Below are positions 16,513-25,053 of a stretch of 64,000 nt of DNA, piece after piece. The translations under genes were made by a program, and so were the position numbers. The notes beneath the pieces are model-generated. The model searched no databases and was not told the DNA's origin. It saw only the letters and a list, made by a program, of their open reading frames with translations. Within the stretch, counting starts at the first letter, position 1. Every line of letters starts with the position of its first letter. The stretch comes from Mycobacterium malmoense (GTDB lineage Bacteria > Actinomycetota > Actinomycetes > Mycobacteriales > Mycobacteriaceae). The DNA lies in the NCBI RefSeq assembly GCF_019645855.1, contig NZ_CP080999.1, positions 4,526,001 through 4,590,000 of the forward strand, written 5' to 3'.

Positions 16513-17592
16513 TCAGCCGAAGAAGATGTTGCGGCGCCCGGCCAGCAGCCGGTACAGCGTCTGCTGAATCGTCTCCCGCACCTGGTCGGTCAACTCGAAG
16601 GTGACCATCGGGTCCTCGGCGTCGGAAGCCGCGTAGTCGGTGGTGTAGATCGGCTCACCGAACGCGATGCGCCATTTCGACGGCAGCGGCACCAGGCCCG
16701 CGGGCCCGGCCAGCGGGAACAGCGGGGTGATCGGGAAGTAGGGCAGCCCGAACAGCCGCGCGAGCAGCTTGACGTCGGTGAGCATCGGGTAGATCTCTTC
16801 GGAACCGATGATCGAGCAGGGAACGATCGGCGCCTTGGTGCGCAGCGCGGCCGTCACGAAGCCGCCGCGCCCGAATCTCTGCAACCGATAGCGGTCCTCG
16901 AAGCGCTTGCCCAGCCCCTTGTAGCCCTCCGGGAACACGGCGGTGAGCTCGCCCGCGGCGAGCAGCCGGTGCGCGTCCGCCGTGCAGGCCATCGTGTGGC
17001 CCGCCTTGCGGGCGGCTTCGCCGATCATGGGCAGGTCGAACACCATGTCGGCGGCCAGTAGCCGCAGGTCCCGCTGCGCCGGGTGCTCGTCGTGAACCGC
17101 CACCGACAGCATCAGCCCGTCGAACGGCAACACCCCGGCGTGATTGGCCACCACCAACGCGGCGCCGTCGCTCGGCAGGTTCTCGATACCGCTGACCTCG
17201 ACCCGGAACCACGACCTGAAGAAGAACCGCAGCAAAGGCCGAACGATCGCGTTGTTGAAGTGCGGATCGAACCCGAACTCGTCGACGGTGTAGTCGCCCG
17301 TGATCCGCTGCCGAAGGAAGCCGGCGACCGCGGCGACGCGCTGGGCGAGATCGTTGAGCGGCGCCTCGGCGGTCCCCGACATGCCAGCCGCACCCGCGGC
17401 GCGGCGGTGCTCGTCGATTTCGCGGACGACGGCGGCGATCTGTTCCGCCGACGCCCGGCCGCGCGGATCAGAAAGCAGCGAAGGATGTTGACGAGACGAC
17501 TCCGCCCGTTGGTCGGCTCTCCGACGCGCAGCTACCCGACCCCGATTGGCGTGCAGTGGAATGACATTCGCTCTGGTTTCACCCGCCGCCAC
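16513..17592 (-). CDS. PlsC-like acyltransferase (Rv0502-like)
   Basis: 359 aa. The 1-acylglycerol-3-phosphate acyltransferase fold starts around residue 120: catalytic VVANHAGVLPFDG (HxxxxxD-type, NHAGVLPFD) and substrate-site FPEGYKG. The N-terminal 100 residues are charged and partly disordered. It probably acylates a lysophospholipid or similar acceptor at the membrane; the exact acceptor is unknown. GTG at 17592 lies 5 bases behind the galE2 stop, so the two form an operon. Confidence 0.85.
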   Translation of the reverse strand: MAAGETRANVIPLHANRGRVAARRRADQRAESSRQHPSLLSDPRGRASAEQIAAVVREIDEHRRAAGAAGMSGTAEAPLNDLAQRVAAVAGFLRQRITGDYTVDEFGFDPHFNNAIVRPLLRFFFRSWFRVEVSGIENLPSDGAALVVANHAGVLPFDGLMLSVAVHDEHPAQRDLRLLAADMVFDLPMIGEAARKAGHTMACTADAHRLLAAGELTAVFPEGYKGLGKRFEDRYRLQRFGRGGFVTAALRTKAPIVPCSIIGSEEIYPMLTDVKLLARLFGLPYFPITPLFPLAGPAGLVPLPSKWRIAFGEPIYTTDYAASDAEDPMVTFELTDQVRETIQQTLYRLLAGRRNIFFG

Positions 17593-17597
17593 GATAT

Positions 17598-18725
17598 CTA
17601 CCTGACCCCACCCCATGGATTTGGATTTCGGCTACCCCAGCGCTGCGCTACCGCTATGGCGCGACCCTCCAAGGAGCGTACCCGATGCGGGTCGATTATG
17701 GGAGTCAAGCCGCGGCCGCGCACGTAGTCGTCGAACGCTTCGGCCGTCGTCCATTTGGGCTGATGGCCGAGTTCGGTTTTCATTCTCGTGGTGTCCATGA
17801 CACGGCCGTAACTCAAATAATCAAACTGATCGCGGGTTATCTCCGTATAGCGATTAGCCCGTCTCAGCGAATCCAGCGCCCAGACGCCAAAGCCGGGTAC
17901 TGGCAACGGGATACGGCCCGCCCGCCGGATCGCCTGGGACAGCATGATGATGCCGTCGGCGCCGATGTTGAACGTGCCCGCCTTGCCGGCCATCGCCGCG
18001 CGCTCGAGCGCCCCCAGCGCATCCTGCTCGTGCAGCAACTGCAGGCGCGCATCCCGGCCGAACATCGTCGGGACCAACGGCCCGGCCAGGTATCGCGACA
18101 GCGTGGTGTCCATCGCCGGGCCGATCATGTTGGCCAGCCGCAGAATCGTCACCGCGATGTCGGGCCGGCGCCGGCCCAATCCGCGCGCGTAACCCTCGAT
18201 GTCGAGGCTGTCCTTGGCGAAACCGTCGCGGAACGGCCGGCGGCCGCTGCTGTCCTCGGTGAACATGACGGGATCGCGCGGACTCGACCCGTACACCTCA
18301 GAGGTGGACTTGAGCACGACGCGGCGCACCGAGGGCGCCTTCTGACAGGCCGCGAAGAGTTGCATCGCGCCCATCACGTTGAGTTCCTTGAGCGCCGCGC
18401 TGCCGCCGGATCGCGGCGCGTACGACGCCGCCGCGGCGTGCACCACCGTGTCGACGTCGCCGTTACGAATCACCTTAGCAATGAACGGATTTCGAATGTC
18501 GGCGCGGACAAACTCGGCGCGGCCCATGCGGCGCAGCATGTCCTTGCTGGGGGCGATCGCGTCCACCGCGATGACGGAGTTGATCAACGGGTTCTGCGCG
18601 AGCCGCGCGGTCAGGTAACCGCCCAGGAAACGGCAGGCGCCGGTGACCAGCACAACCTTCGGGTAGTGCACGGTGTCACCGGCGGCGCCGCCCGTTCCGG
18701 CACCATTTCCGCTGGACTGATCCAC
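17598..18725 (-). CDS. galE2: Extended SDR, GalE2-like
   Basis: 375 aa NAD(P)-binding extended short-chain dehydrogenase: KVVLVTGACRFLGGYL Rossmann motif, HAAAASYAP, and KSTSEVYGSSP for the catalytic-Ser region. The canonical YxxxK is not visible where expected; the corresponding region reads RRPFRDGFAKDSLD. Annotated as UDP-glucose 4-epimerase in mycobacteria, but without the Tyr that activity is doubtful. GTG start at 18725; operon with the acyltransferase downstream. Confidence 0.8.
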   Translation of the reverse strand: MDQSSGNGAGTGGAAGDTVHYPKVVLVTGACRFLGGYLTARLAQNPLINSVIAVDAIAPSKDMLRRMGRAEFVRADIRNPFIAKVIRNGDVDTVVHAAAASYAPRSGGSAALKELNVMGAMQLFAACQKAPSVRRVVLKSTSEVYGSSPRDPVMFTEDSSGRRPFRDGFAKDSLDIEGYARGLGRRRPDIAVTILRLANMIGPAMDTTLSRYLAGPLVPTMFGRDARLQLLHEQDALGALERAAMAGKAGTFNIGADGIIMLSQAIRRAGRIPLPVPGFGVWALDSLRRANRYTEITRDQFDYLSYGRVMDTTRMKTELGHQPKWTTAEAFDDYVRGRGLTPIIDPHRVRSLEGRAIAVAQRWGSRNPNPWGGVR

Positions 18726-18785
18726 TCGAACAGCCTAACGGCCCGGCGAGGCAGCGGCGTTACGGTCGACTGGGCTTACTTGGGC

Positions 18786-18887
18786 TTACTTGCCAAGTTT
18801 TCTGCGCTGCACCCGTGTGCGACGCAGCAGCTTGCGGTGCTTCTTCTTCGACATGCGCTTGCGCCGCTTCTTGATTACTGAACCCAT
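18786..18887 (-). CDS. Small ribosomal protein bS22 (33 aa, AURKAIP1/COX24 type)
   Basis: A 33-aa extremely basic protein, [18 protein letters not shown] then [15 protein letters not shown], from ATG at 18887 to TAA. It is the mycobacterial Rv0500B-type protein, identified in mycobacterial ribosome structures as bS22 near the decoding centre of the small subunit. It lies 60 bases upstream of galE2 on the same strand. Too short for most gene callers but unmistakable by sequence. Confidence 0.92.
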
Positions 18888-19040
18888 GAACTCCGCTATC
18901 TGACCGGTGATCGCTGCTAAAAACCTCGAGCCACCTTACCCGGCGAGCGGCACGCAACACCAAACGGGCACCGACTGTGAATTCCACGACGCGACACTCC
19001 GATCGCCGTCGCGAGCTTCACAGTCGGGCCAGGAGCTTGG

Positions 19041-19295
19041 CTAGCCCGCGTCGAAGTACGAAGTCTCCAGCATGTCGTGGACGGCCTTGGCGTGTACCCG
19101 GAAGGACCGCCCCACCCGGACCGCGGGCAGCTCGCCGTTGTGCACCAGCCGATACACCGTCATCTTGGAGACGCGCATCAGCGCCGCCACCTCGGCGACG
19201 GTGAGAAATTGCGTCCTGGCCTGCTGGCCCTCGAGTGAACCGGTGTCCCGCTTGCCAGCTGAATCTCGCGCCGATGGCCCGTTCGTAGACGTCAT
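19041..19295 (-). CDS. Excisionase/BldC-like DNA-binding protein (Rv0500A-like)
   Basis: 84 aa. Residues 27-80 form a winged helix-turn-helix of the excisionase (HTH_17/MerR-like) family: QFLTVAEVAALMRVSKMTVY, then RLVHNGELPAVRVGRSFRVH. Such single-domain proteins resemble BldC of Streptomyces and bind DNA cooperatively. The basic, Ser-rich N-terminal extension may not be translated if a later start is used. Transcribed with the bS22 gene 153 bases downstream. Target genes unknown. Confidence 0.85.
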   Translation of the reverse strand: MTSTNGPSARDSAGKRDTGSLEGQQARTQFLTVAEVAALMRVSKMTVYRLVHNGELPAVRVGRSFRVHAKAVHDMLETSYFDAG

Positions 19296-19434
19296 CGCAA
19301 CCCAATCGTGTCAGGCCCACGCAATGCCAGCGGCTTCCCCTCCGCTGGCACCCACACGGGCATACAAGAGGAGAATAGCGGGACTAATGGGGTTACTGGT
19401 ACTGGTGGGGGATAATCAGTTCGAAACTTTTAAA

Positions 19435-20322
19435 TTATTCCGATGTAATTCTTAGCTGCTCAGAGCGCCTTTTGGCGGCCTGAACCGCCGCATCCACGGC
19501 CACCCGCAACCCGCCCCGTTCGAGTTCGCGCAGCGCAGCGGCGGTCGTCCCGCCGGGCGACGTGACCGTCGCGCGCAGCTGCGCCGCCGTGGTGTCCGCC
19601 CGCATGCCCGGCGCCTCGCCCTCGACCGCGCGCCCGTCGGAATCCATCCGCTCCAGCAGCATCGCCGCCGATCCGGCCATCGTCTGCGCGGTCAGGTCGG
19701 TGGCGACCTGGCGGCTCAGACCCGCCGCGACACCGGCGTCGACCAGGGCCTCGACCATCAAGAAGAAATACGCCGGACCCGAACCCGACAGCGCGGTCAC
19801 GGCGTCCATTTGGGATTCGGGAACGCTCAGCACGCCGCCGACCGAGTCGAACAGGGCGGAGACCCCCTCGAGCTGCGGCGGAGTAACGAAACGGCCCTTG
19901 GCCAGCGCGGTCACCCCCGCACCCACCAACGCCGCCGCGTTCGGCATCGCCCGGACCACCGGCGTCCCGGCCGGCAGCTTGGATTCGAAGTAGGTGATCG
20001 TGATCCCCGCCGCGACCGTGACGAACACCTGCTCGGCGCTGTCGCCCTCGGCCGCGGCGGCCGCGCGGGCCACCTCCGCCATCACCGGCTCGACGTCGGC
20101 CGGCTTCACGGCGACGACGACGAACGTCGCGTTCTCCACCGCATCGCTCACCGAGGTCACCAACACCGAATAGGTGTCCGCCAGGTACTTGGCGCGCTCG
20201 GGCATCCGCTCGGCCACCACCAGGTCTTTGACCTGCCGGCCCGCGCGCAGCAGACCCGACAGCAATGCCTCGCCGATGCTGCCGCCGCCGATGATCGCGA
20301 TTCTTGCCATGCCGGACAGCAT
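19435..20322 (-). CDS. proC: Pyrroline-5-carboxylate reductase
   Basis: 295 aa. It reduces pyrroline-5-carboxylate to proline with NAD(P)H. N-terminal dinucleotide motif MARIAIIGGGSIGEALLSGLL, VVAVKPADVEPVM, VRAMPNAAALVGAGVTAL, and the C-terminal proline-binding signature AVTALSGSGPAYFFLMVEAL followed by TVTSPGGTTAAALREL. I use the ATG at 20322 (MLSGMARIAI), as in M. tuberculosis; ATG 20310 is possible. It follows the thioesterase-like gene with a short gap on the same strand. Confidence 0.95.
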   Translation of the reverse strand: MLSGMARIAIIGGGSIGEALLSGLLRAGRQVKDLVVAERMPERAKYLADTYSVLVTSVSDAVENATFVVVAVKPADVEPVMAEVARAAAAAEGDSAEQVFVTVAAGITITYFESKLPAGTPVVRAMPNAAALVGAGVTALAKGRFVTPPQLEGVSALFDSVGGVLSVPESQMDAVTALSGSGPAYFFLMVEALVDAGVAAGLSRQVATDLTAQTMAGSAAMLLERMDSDGRAVEGEAPGMRADTTAAQLRATVTSPGGTTAAALRELERGGLRVAVDAAVQAAKRRSEQLRITSE

Positions 20323-20334
20323 CGCAGACACCGG

Positions 20335-21174
20335 CTACTCCCGAGCGGCAGGGACCAACGCCAGCTGGCGGGCTTGCACCACGAGGCGGCCCAGGCTGTC
20401 GACGACGATGTGGTCCTCGTCGAACCAGTCGTGGCCGATCTCCATGCACGTCGCGATGATTCGCAGCCAGCCGTCGGCGGGCAGGCCCCGAAGGAAGGCG
20501 GTGAGCTGGATGGTGGGGGCCCAGCCGGTGCGGTCCACGGCGAAGGTCACCGGCGCCGACAGGTCGCCGCACATGAGCGCGAACAGCGCGTCCGGGGCCA
20601 CGCCGCGGGGCCGGGCCCACATCTGGATCACCGGCGGTCGCCCGTTCGCGCTGAGCCCCATCGTCGACAGCACCGGCCGCACGTCGCAACCCTCACCCAG
20701 ATGCACCAGGCCGGCCAGCGGGTGCCCGGGCCCGATCGGCGCGACGTCGTCGGGCGGTTCCGGCGCCATCAGGTCCAGGACGGGGTTCGCCGACAGCAGC
20801 GGCGCCGCCCGACCGCCCGGTGGGAAATGTTCCGGCTCGCCGAGGTTGACGACGGCGTGCACGGCGGTGCGGTCGCCCTGGGTGAGCTCGACGTCCACGA
20901 CGCTGATCCGACGCCCGCGCTTGCGGATCGACGTCACCAGGCGCACCGCCCCCGGATCGGGCGCCCACAGGAAGCTTGCCGACACGGCCACCGGCTGCAG
21001 GGCCGGTTGCAGTCCTTGCCCGCCGTGCGCGGTGCGGGCGGCGTTGGCGCACAGCGCCAGCATCGCGCCCCCGTGCACCTTGGGTCCGATGGTCCAGTGC
21101 TTGTCGAGCTCGCCCTCATACACGCCGGGGCCGGCCTCCCGCAGCGTCATCGCGGTGGTGAACAGCGCGCTCAT
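20335..21174 (-). CDS. Acyl-CoA thioesterase-like protein (Rv0499-like)
   Basis: 279 aa with a double hot-dog arrangement of the thioesterase superfamily: N half HWTIGPKVHGGAMLALCANAA (hot-dog helix with Gly-Gly), VTSIRKRGRRISVVDVEL (second half of the first hot-dog), and C half HDWFDEDHIVVDSLGRLVVQ, which ends in the usual final strand. It would hydrolyse an acyl-CoA; the substrate is unknown. ATG at 21174 lies 16 bases after the Rv0498-like stop. Confidence 0.8.
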   Translation of the reverse strand: MSALFTTAMTLREAGPGVYEGELDKHWTIGPKVHGGAMLALCANAARTAHGGQGLQPALQPVAVSASFLWAPDPGAVRLVTSIRKRGRRISVVDVELTQGDRTAVHAVVNLGEPEHFPPGGRAAPLLSANPVLDLMAPEPPDDVAPIGPGHPLAGLVHLGEGCDVRPVLSTMGLSANGRPPVIQMWARPRGVAPDALFALMCGDLSAPVTFAVDRTGWAPTIQLTAFLRGLPADGWLRIIATCMEIGHDWFDEDHIVVDSLGRLVVQARQLALVPAARE

Positions 21175-21190
21175 GGTCTCCTGGTGGTTG

Positions 21191-22033
21191 TCAGCGCAGC
21201 AGATGCGTGCGGGCGAACTGCAACGATTCGGCGAGCATGCTTTCGCGCTCGGTGGCCGAGCGCGCGCCCGACGTGGACACTTCCAAAATGACGTGCCCGG
21301 CGAAATAGCCGCCGGCCAGCATCTGGCATACCTCGGCGGTGGGCTGCGTGCCGCGCCCCGGCACCAAGTGCTCGTCGGCGGGCAGCCCGCTGCCGTCGCA
21401 CAGATGCAGATGAACCAGGCCCGAACCCATCCGCCGGGCCATGTCCAGCGAGTCCGTTCCCGCCGTCGCGGTGTGGGACAGGTCCAGCGTGTAGTGCGCA
21501 TGGTTGCCGTCCAGCGGGTCGTAGGACGGCGCGAACGCCGAAATCGCCGGGCCCGGGCCGCCGCCGCGCCTGCGCATCCGTTCCCGTGACTGGCCGGTGC
21601 CGAAAAACCGGTCCGCCCGGAACGGGAACATGTTCTCCACGGCGACCATCACGTCGCTGGAGGCTTCGAGGGCGGACACCTGGTCGCTGAACCCCTCGGC
21701 ATAGCGCCGTTGCCAACGAAACGGCGGATGCACGACGACGGTCTGTGCGCCCAGGCGTTCGGCGGCCCGCACGCTGCGTTCCAGCTTGGGAATCGGGTTT
21801 GCTCCCCACACCCGCTGCGAGATCAGCAGGCAGGGGGCGTGCACCGACAACACCGGCACGCGATAGCGCCGAGACAGCTTTTTGACGGCATCGACGTCTT
21901 GGCTGACCGACTCGCTCCACACCATCAGCTCGATCCCGTCGTAACCGAGCCTGGCCGCATACTCGAACGCGGCCTCGGCCCGCAACGGGTACACCGAGGC
22001 CGTCGAGAGGCCGACTTTGATTGCTGGGCGCAA
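21191..22033 (-). CDS. TIM-barrel xylose-isomerase-like protein (Rv0498-like)
   Basis: 280 aa AP endonuclease-2/sugar isomerase-like TIM barrel: KVGLSTASVYP, LGYDGIELMVW, VLSVHAPCLL, VVVHPPFRWQ, VAVENMFPF (metal Glu), YTLDLSHTATAG and HLHLCDG for metal-binding His/Asp, ILEVST. Start is TTG at 22033 (LRPAIKVGLS), which gives exactly the family length and the usual RPAIKVGLS N terminus. It follows the Rv0497 homologue after 26 bases. Substrate unknown. Confidence 0.88.
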   Translation of the reverse strand: MRPAIKVGLSTASVYPLRAEAAFEYAARLGYDGIELMVWSESVSQDVDAVKKLSRRYRVPVLSVHAPCLLISQRVWGANPIPKLERSVRAAERLGAQTVVVHPPFRWQRRYAEGFSDQVSALEASSDVMVAVENMFPFRADRFFGTGQSRERMRRRGGGPGPAISAFAPSYDPLDGNHAHYTLDLSHTATAGTDSLDMARRMGSGLVHLHLCDGSGLPADEHLVPGRGTQPTAEVCQMLAGGYFAGHVILEVSTSGARSATERESMLAESLQFARTHLLR

Positions 22034-22059
22034 CGGTCTGTGGTTCTGAGTACGTCTAC

Positions 22060-23091
22060 CTAGCCCGACTGCAGCGAAAGCGCCAAGGGCCCCAACGTGA
22101 TCAGCGCACCCACCGCGACCGCGATCAACGTGCTGGCGATGTCCTCGGTTTTGCGCACCACCCGGACCCCCACCACCAGGCCCAGGATCACCAGCACGGA
22201 GAGCACCAGCGCGACGATGCTGTTCCAACGCCACAGCTGGTCGAACGCGACGAAGAGCCCGGCCCCGAACACGACGGCCAAGATCGATTGCAGCACGGTC
22301 ACACTGCCGCGCCAGAGCGCCTCAAACCTGCCCGGCGCCCCCTCGACCTCCTCGGCTTCCCCGGCCTGGCCGGCACGGTCGGCCTCGATGTCGGGGTGGT
22401 GGTCGAGCTCTTCGTCGCCTGCCAGTCCGGCCGTCAGCGAGCCCGCGTCCGCCGCGGCTTGCTCCCCGCCGCGTCGCCGAGCGATTTCATCGGCAAGGGT
22501 CTGCCCGCCGAACAGCGTGGAATCCGAGTGCAGGAAGGAGCGCACGTACGCTGAATCCTCGGTCGCGGGTTCGGCTTCGCGCACCTCGGAGTCCATCACG
22601 TCCACCGGGATGTCGGCGTAATTGTCCACCGGGTCCGGACTCATCCCCTCCGCACCGGACCGCTGACCCGGCTCGGCCGGGTGCCGGGCGTCCGGCAGGG
22701 GCCGCGGGTAGGCGCTGCGCTCGGGCCCCGACAAGCGTTGGGGCTGCGGCGGCGACTTGGGCCAGCGCGGCGCGGGTTCCGACCAGTACGCCTTTTGGGC
22801 CGGTTCTTCGCTGAGAAGTTCGGAAACGGGTTCGGGGCCCGGCTGAGGCGCCGGTTCGGCGACCTGGACCGCTCCTTCGGGCCCCTGTTCGCTCTCGTGG
22901 TGGTCGTCGTCACGGATGACCGGGATCTCGCCGGTCAGCTCGGCGACCGTGACCGCGTCGCTATCGCCGCGCCGACGGCGCCGCCGCCGAGTGACCGCCG
23001 GGGCGCCAATGGTTCCGTTCCTGGCCAGCAATTCGGCCACCGAGATCGGCCGAGTGCTAGGGCTCTCGGTCTCGGAGTGTGGTCCGGTCAT
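22060..23091 (-). CDS. Proline-rich membrane protein (Rv0497-like)
   Basis: 343 aa. A long acidic and Pro-rich cytosolic N-terminal region (about 1-240) includes a basic patch TRRRRRRRGDSD, then three or so C-terminal membrane helices (SILAVVFGAGLFVAFDQLW, IVALVLSVLVILGLVVGV, TLIAVAVGALITLGPLALS). Function unknown. The ATG overlaps the stop of the exopolyphosphatase gene upstream (ATGA), so the two are co-translated. Confidence 0.83.
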   Translation of the reverse strand: MTGPHSETESPSTRPISVAELLARNGTIGAPAVTRRRRRRRGDSDAVTVAELTGEIPVIRDDDHHESEQGPEGAVQVAEPAPQPGPEPVSELLSEEPAQKAYWSEPAPRWPKSPPQPQRLSGPERSAYPRPLPDARHPAEPGQRSGAEGMSPDPVDNYADIPVDVMDSEVREAEPATEDSAYVRSFLHSDSTLFGGQTLADEIARRRGGEQAAADAGSLTAGLAGDEELDHHPDIEADRAGQAGEAEEVEGAPGRFEALWRGSVTVLQSILAVVFGAGLFVAFDQLWRWNSIVALVLSVLVILGLVVGVRVVRKTEDIASTLIAVAVGALITLGPLALSLQSG

Positions 23092-24104
23092 GGTTTGTTG
23101 CCTCTCGATCGGTTCGCGTTCCGATCAACTATCTGGCCTCTAGCATTGCGCACCGAGCTCTCGACGAGTGCGGTTCCGTCGGCTTCGCTGTCGAGTTTGC
23201 GCAAGATGAGACCTTCCCGTAACGCCCACGGGCAGATATCCACCTCTTCGATCGACAGCGCTCGCATGCTTGCCTCCGCCACCAGGGCGCCCGCCACGAT
23301 CTGCGGTGCCCGCTCGGTGCTCACTCCTTCCAGCTCGGCCCGGTCAGCGGTCGTCATCCTAGAGATGAAAGCTATGAGTTGTCTGAGGCCGTTTGCTGTG
23401 AGTATCCGCTTGACCCGCGGTCCGGCCGCCGACGGGGCCGCGCCGGTGAGCCGCGCCAACGAACGAAACGTCTTCGAGGTCGCGACGGCCAGATCGGGCG
23501 GACCGGCTTCCAGCACCGCCACGCTGGCGTCTGCCAGCTCGGCGTCCAGCCAATCCCGCAGCATCGCCACCCGGCGCCGGCCGGGCGGATCGTCGGGCAG
23601 CCATTCGCGGGTCAATCGCCCGGCGCCCAACGGCAACGACAGCGCGACGTCGGGCTCCTCGTCGACGCCACTGGACAATTCCAGCGAGCCGCCGCCGATG
23701 TCCAGGTTGATGATTCGCCCGGCGCTCCAGCCGTACCACCGGCGCACCGCCAGGAACGTCAGCCGCGACTCGTCGACGCCGCCCAGCACCTCCAACTCGA
23801 CACCGGTCTCTTTACGCACGCGGGACAGCACGTCGTCGGAATTCTCGGCGTCGCGGACCGCGGACGTCGCGAAGGCCATCAGCTCGGCGCAGCCGGAGCT
23901 GTCCGCGATCTTGGCGAGCTCGCCGATCGTGGAAACCAACTTGTCGGCGCCGCGCTTGGTGATCTTGCCCGAGCCGTCGATGGACTCGGAGAGCCGCAGC
24001 GTGGCCTTCGTCGAACTCATAGGTGTCGGATGCCCACCGCGGTGGGCATCGACCACCAGCAGATGGACCGTGTTGCTACCCACGTCAAGCACGCCCAATC
24101 GCAC
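23088..24104 (-). CDS. ppx1: Ppx/GppA family exopolyphosphatase
   Basis: 338 aa of the ASKHA phosphatase fold: N-terminal LGVLDVGSNTVHLLVVD, then AFATSAVRDAEN, INLDIGGGSLEL, TANGLRQLI. The M. tuberculosis homologue Rv0496 (PPX1) cleaves short-chain polyphosphate; GppA-type pppGpp hydrolysis is the family alternative. GTG at 24104 gives VRLGVLDVGSN; the frame upstream is untranslated. It shares a 129-bp divergent promoter region with the gene at 24234. Confidence 0.93.
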   Translation of the reverse strand: MRLGVLDVGSNTVHLLVVDAHRGGHPTPMSSTKATLRLSESIDGSGKITKRGADKLVSTIGELAKIADSSGCAELMAFATSAVRDAENSDDVLSRVRKETGVELEVLGGVDESRLTFLAVRRWYGWSAGRIINLDIGGGSLELSSGVDEEPDVALSLPLGAGRLTREWLPDDPPGRRRVAMLRDWLDAELADASVAVLEAGPPDLAVATSKTFRSLARLTGAAPSAAGPRVKRILTANGLRQLIAFISRMTTADRAELEGVSTERAPQIVAGALVAEASMRALSIEEVDICPWALREGLILRKLDSEADGTALVESSVRNARGQIVDRNANRSRGNKP

Positions 24105-24233
24105 AGGGAACAAACTAGCCGGGCGACGAGGCCGCGCACGTTCCGCCCTGTCGCGCGGCCCGCAATCCCCGGTCATGCGGGGCCCGAGTGTCGACGGGTC
24201 GGGCGGCCGGGATCGTGGTCTAACGTTGAAAAC

Positions 24234-25019
24234 GTGGCGAATTCGCACCCAGAACCGGGGCAAGAGGTCGAATTGGATTTCGCCCGCGAGTGGGTGGAGT
24301 TCTACGACCCGGATGACCCCGAGCACCTGATCGCGGCCGACCTCACCTGGTTGCTATCACGCTGGACGTGTGTATTCGGCACACCGGCCTGCCGCGGCAC
24401 GGTGGCGGGCCGCCCGCATGACGGGTGTTGCTCGCACGGCGCGTTCCTGTCCGACGACGACGACCGCGCCCGGTTGGACGACGCGGTGAAAAAGCTGACC
24501 GACGACGATTGGCAATTCCGCGAAAAGGGATTGGGCCGCAAGGGCTACCTGGAACTTGACGAACACGATGGCCAACCCCAATACCGCACCCGCAAACACA
24601 AGGACGCGTGCATCTTCTTGAACCGGCCCGGCTTTGCCGCCGGCGCCGGATGCGCACTGCACACCAAGGCCGTCGAGCTGGGCGTGCCGCCGCTGACCAT
24701 GAAACCCGATGTCTGCTGGCAATTGCCGATCCGGCGCAGCCAGGAATGGGTGACCCGGCCCGACGGCACCGAAATCCTCAAGACCACCGTCACCGAATAC
24801 GACCGCCGCGGCTGGGGCTCCGGTGGTGCGGACCTGCACTGGTATTGCACCGGCGATCCGGCGGCCCATGTCGGCGCCAAGCAGGTGTGGGAAAGCCTGG
24901 CCGACGAGCTCACCGAGCTGCTCGGCACCAAGGCCTACGCCGAACTGGCGGCAATGTGCAAGCGCCGCAGCAAGTTAGGGCTCATCGCGGTGCACCCGGC
25001 GACCCGAATCGCCGAGTAG
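24234..25019 (+). CDS. Conserved cysteine-rich protein (Rv0495c-like)
   Basis: 261 aa from GTG 24234. It has clustered cysteines: WTCVFGTPACRG, DGCCSHGAF, KDACIFLN, GAGCALHTK, PDVCWQLP, HWYCTGD and AAMCKRR. The first groups suggest a metal (Zn or Fe-S) site. The homologue in M. tuberculosis is conserved and of unresolved function. It is divergent from ppx1 and convergent with regX3. I do not assign an activity. Confidence 0.85.
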   Translation: MANSHPEPGQEVELDFAREWVEFYDPDDPEHLIAADLTWLLSRWTCVFGTPACRGTVAGRPHDGCCSHGAFLSDDDDRARLDDAVKKLTDDDWQFREKGLGRKGYLELDEHDGQPQYRTRKHKDACIFLNRPGFAAGAGCALHTKAVELGVPPLTMKPDVCWQLPIRRSQEWVTRPDGTEILKTTVTEYDRRGWGSGGADLHWYCTGDPAAHVGAKQVWESLADELTELLGTKAYAELAAMCKRRSKLGLIAVHPATRIAE

Positions 25020-25053
25020 CCGCGCGTTCAGGCCCCGCCGTCCGAGCCGTTGG

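Noticed and set aside
19810..21291. A 493-codon + strand frame across proC and the thioesterase gene
   Set aside because: Antisense shadow; composition only His/Arg/Asp-rich and it spans two real genes.
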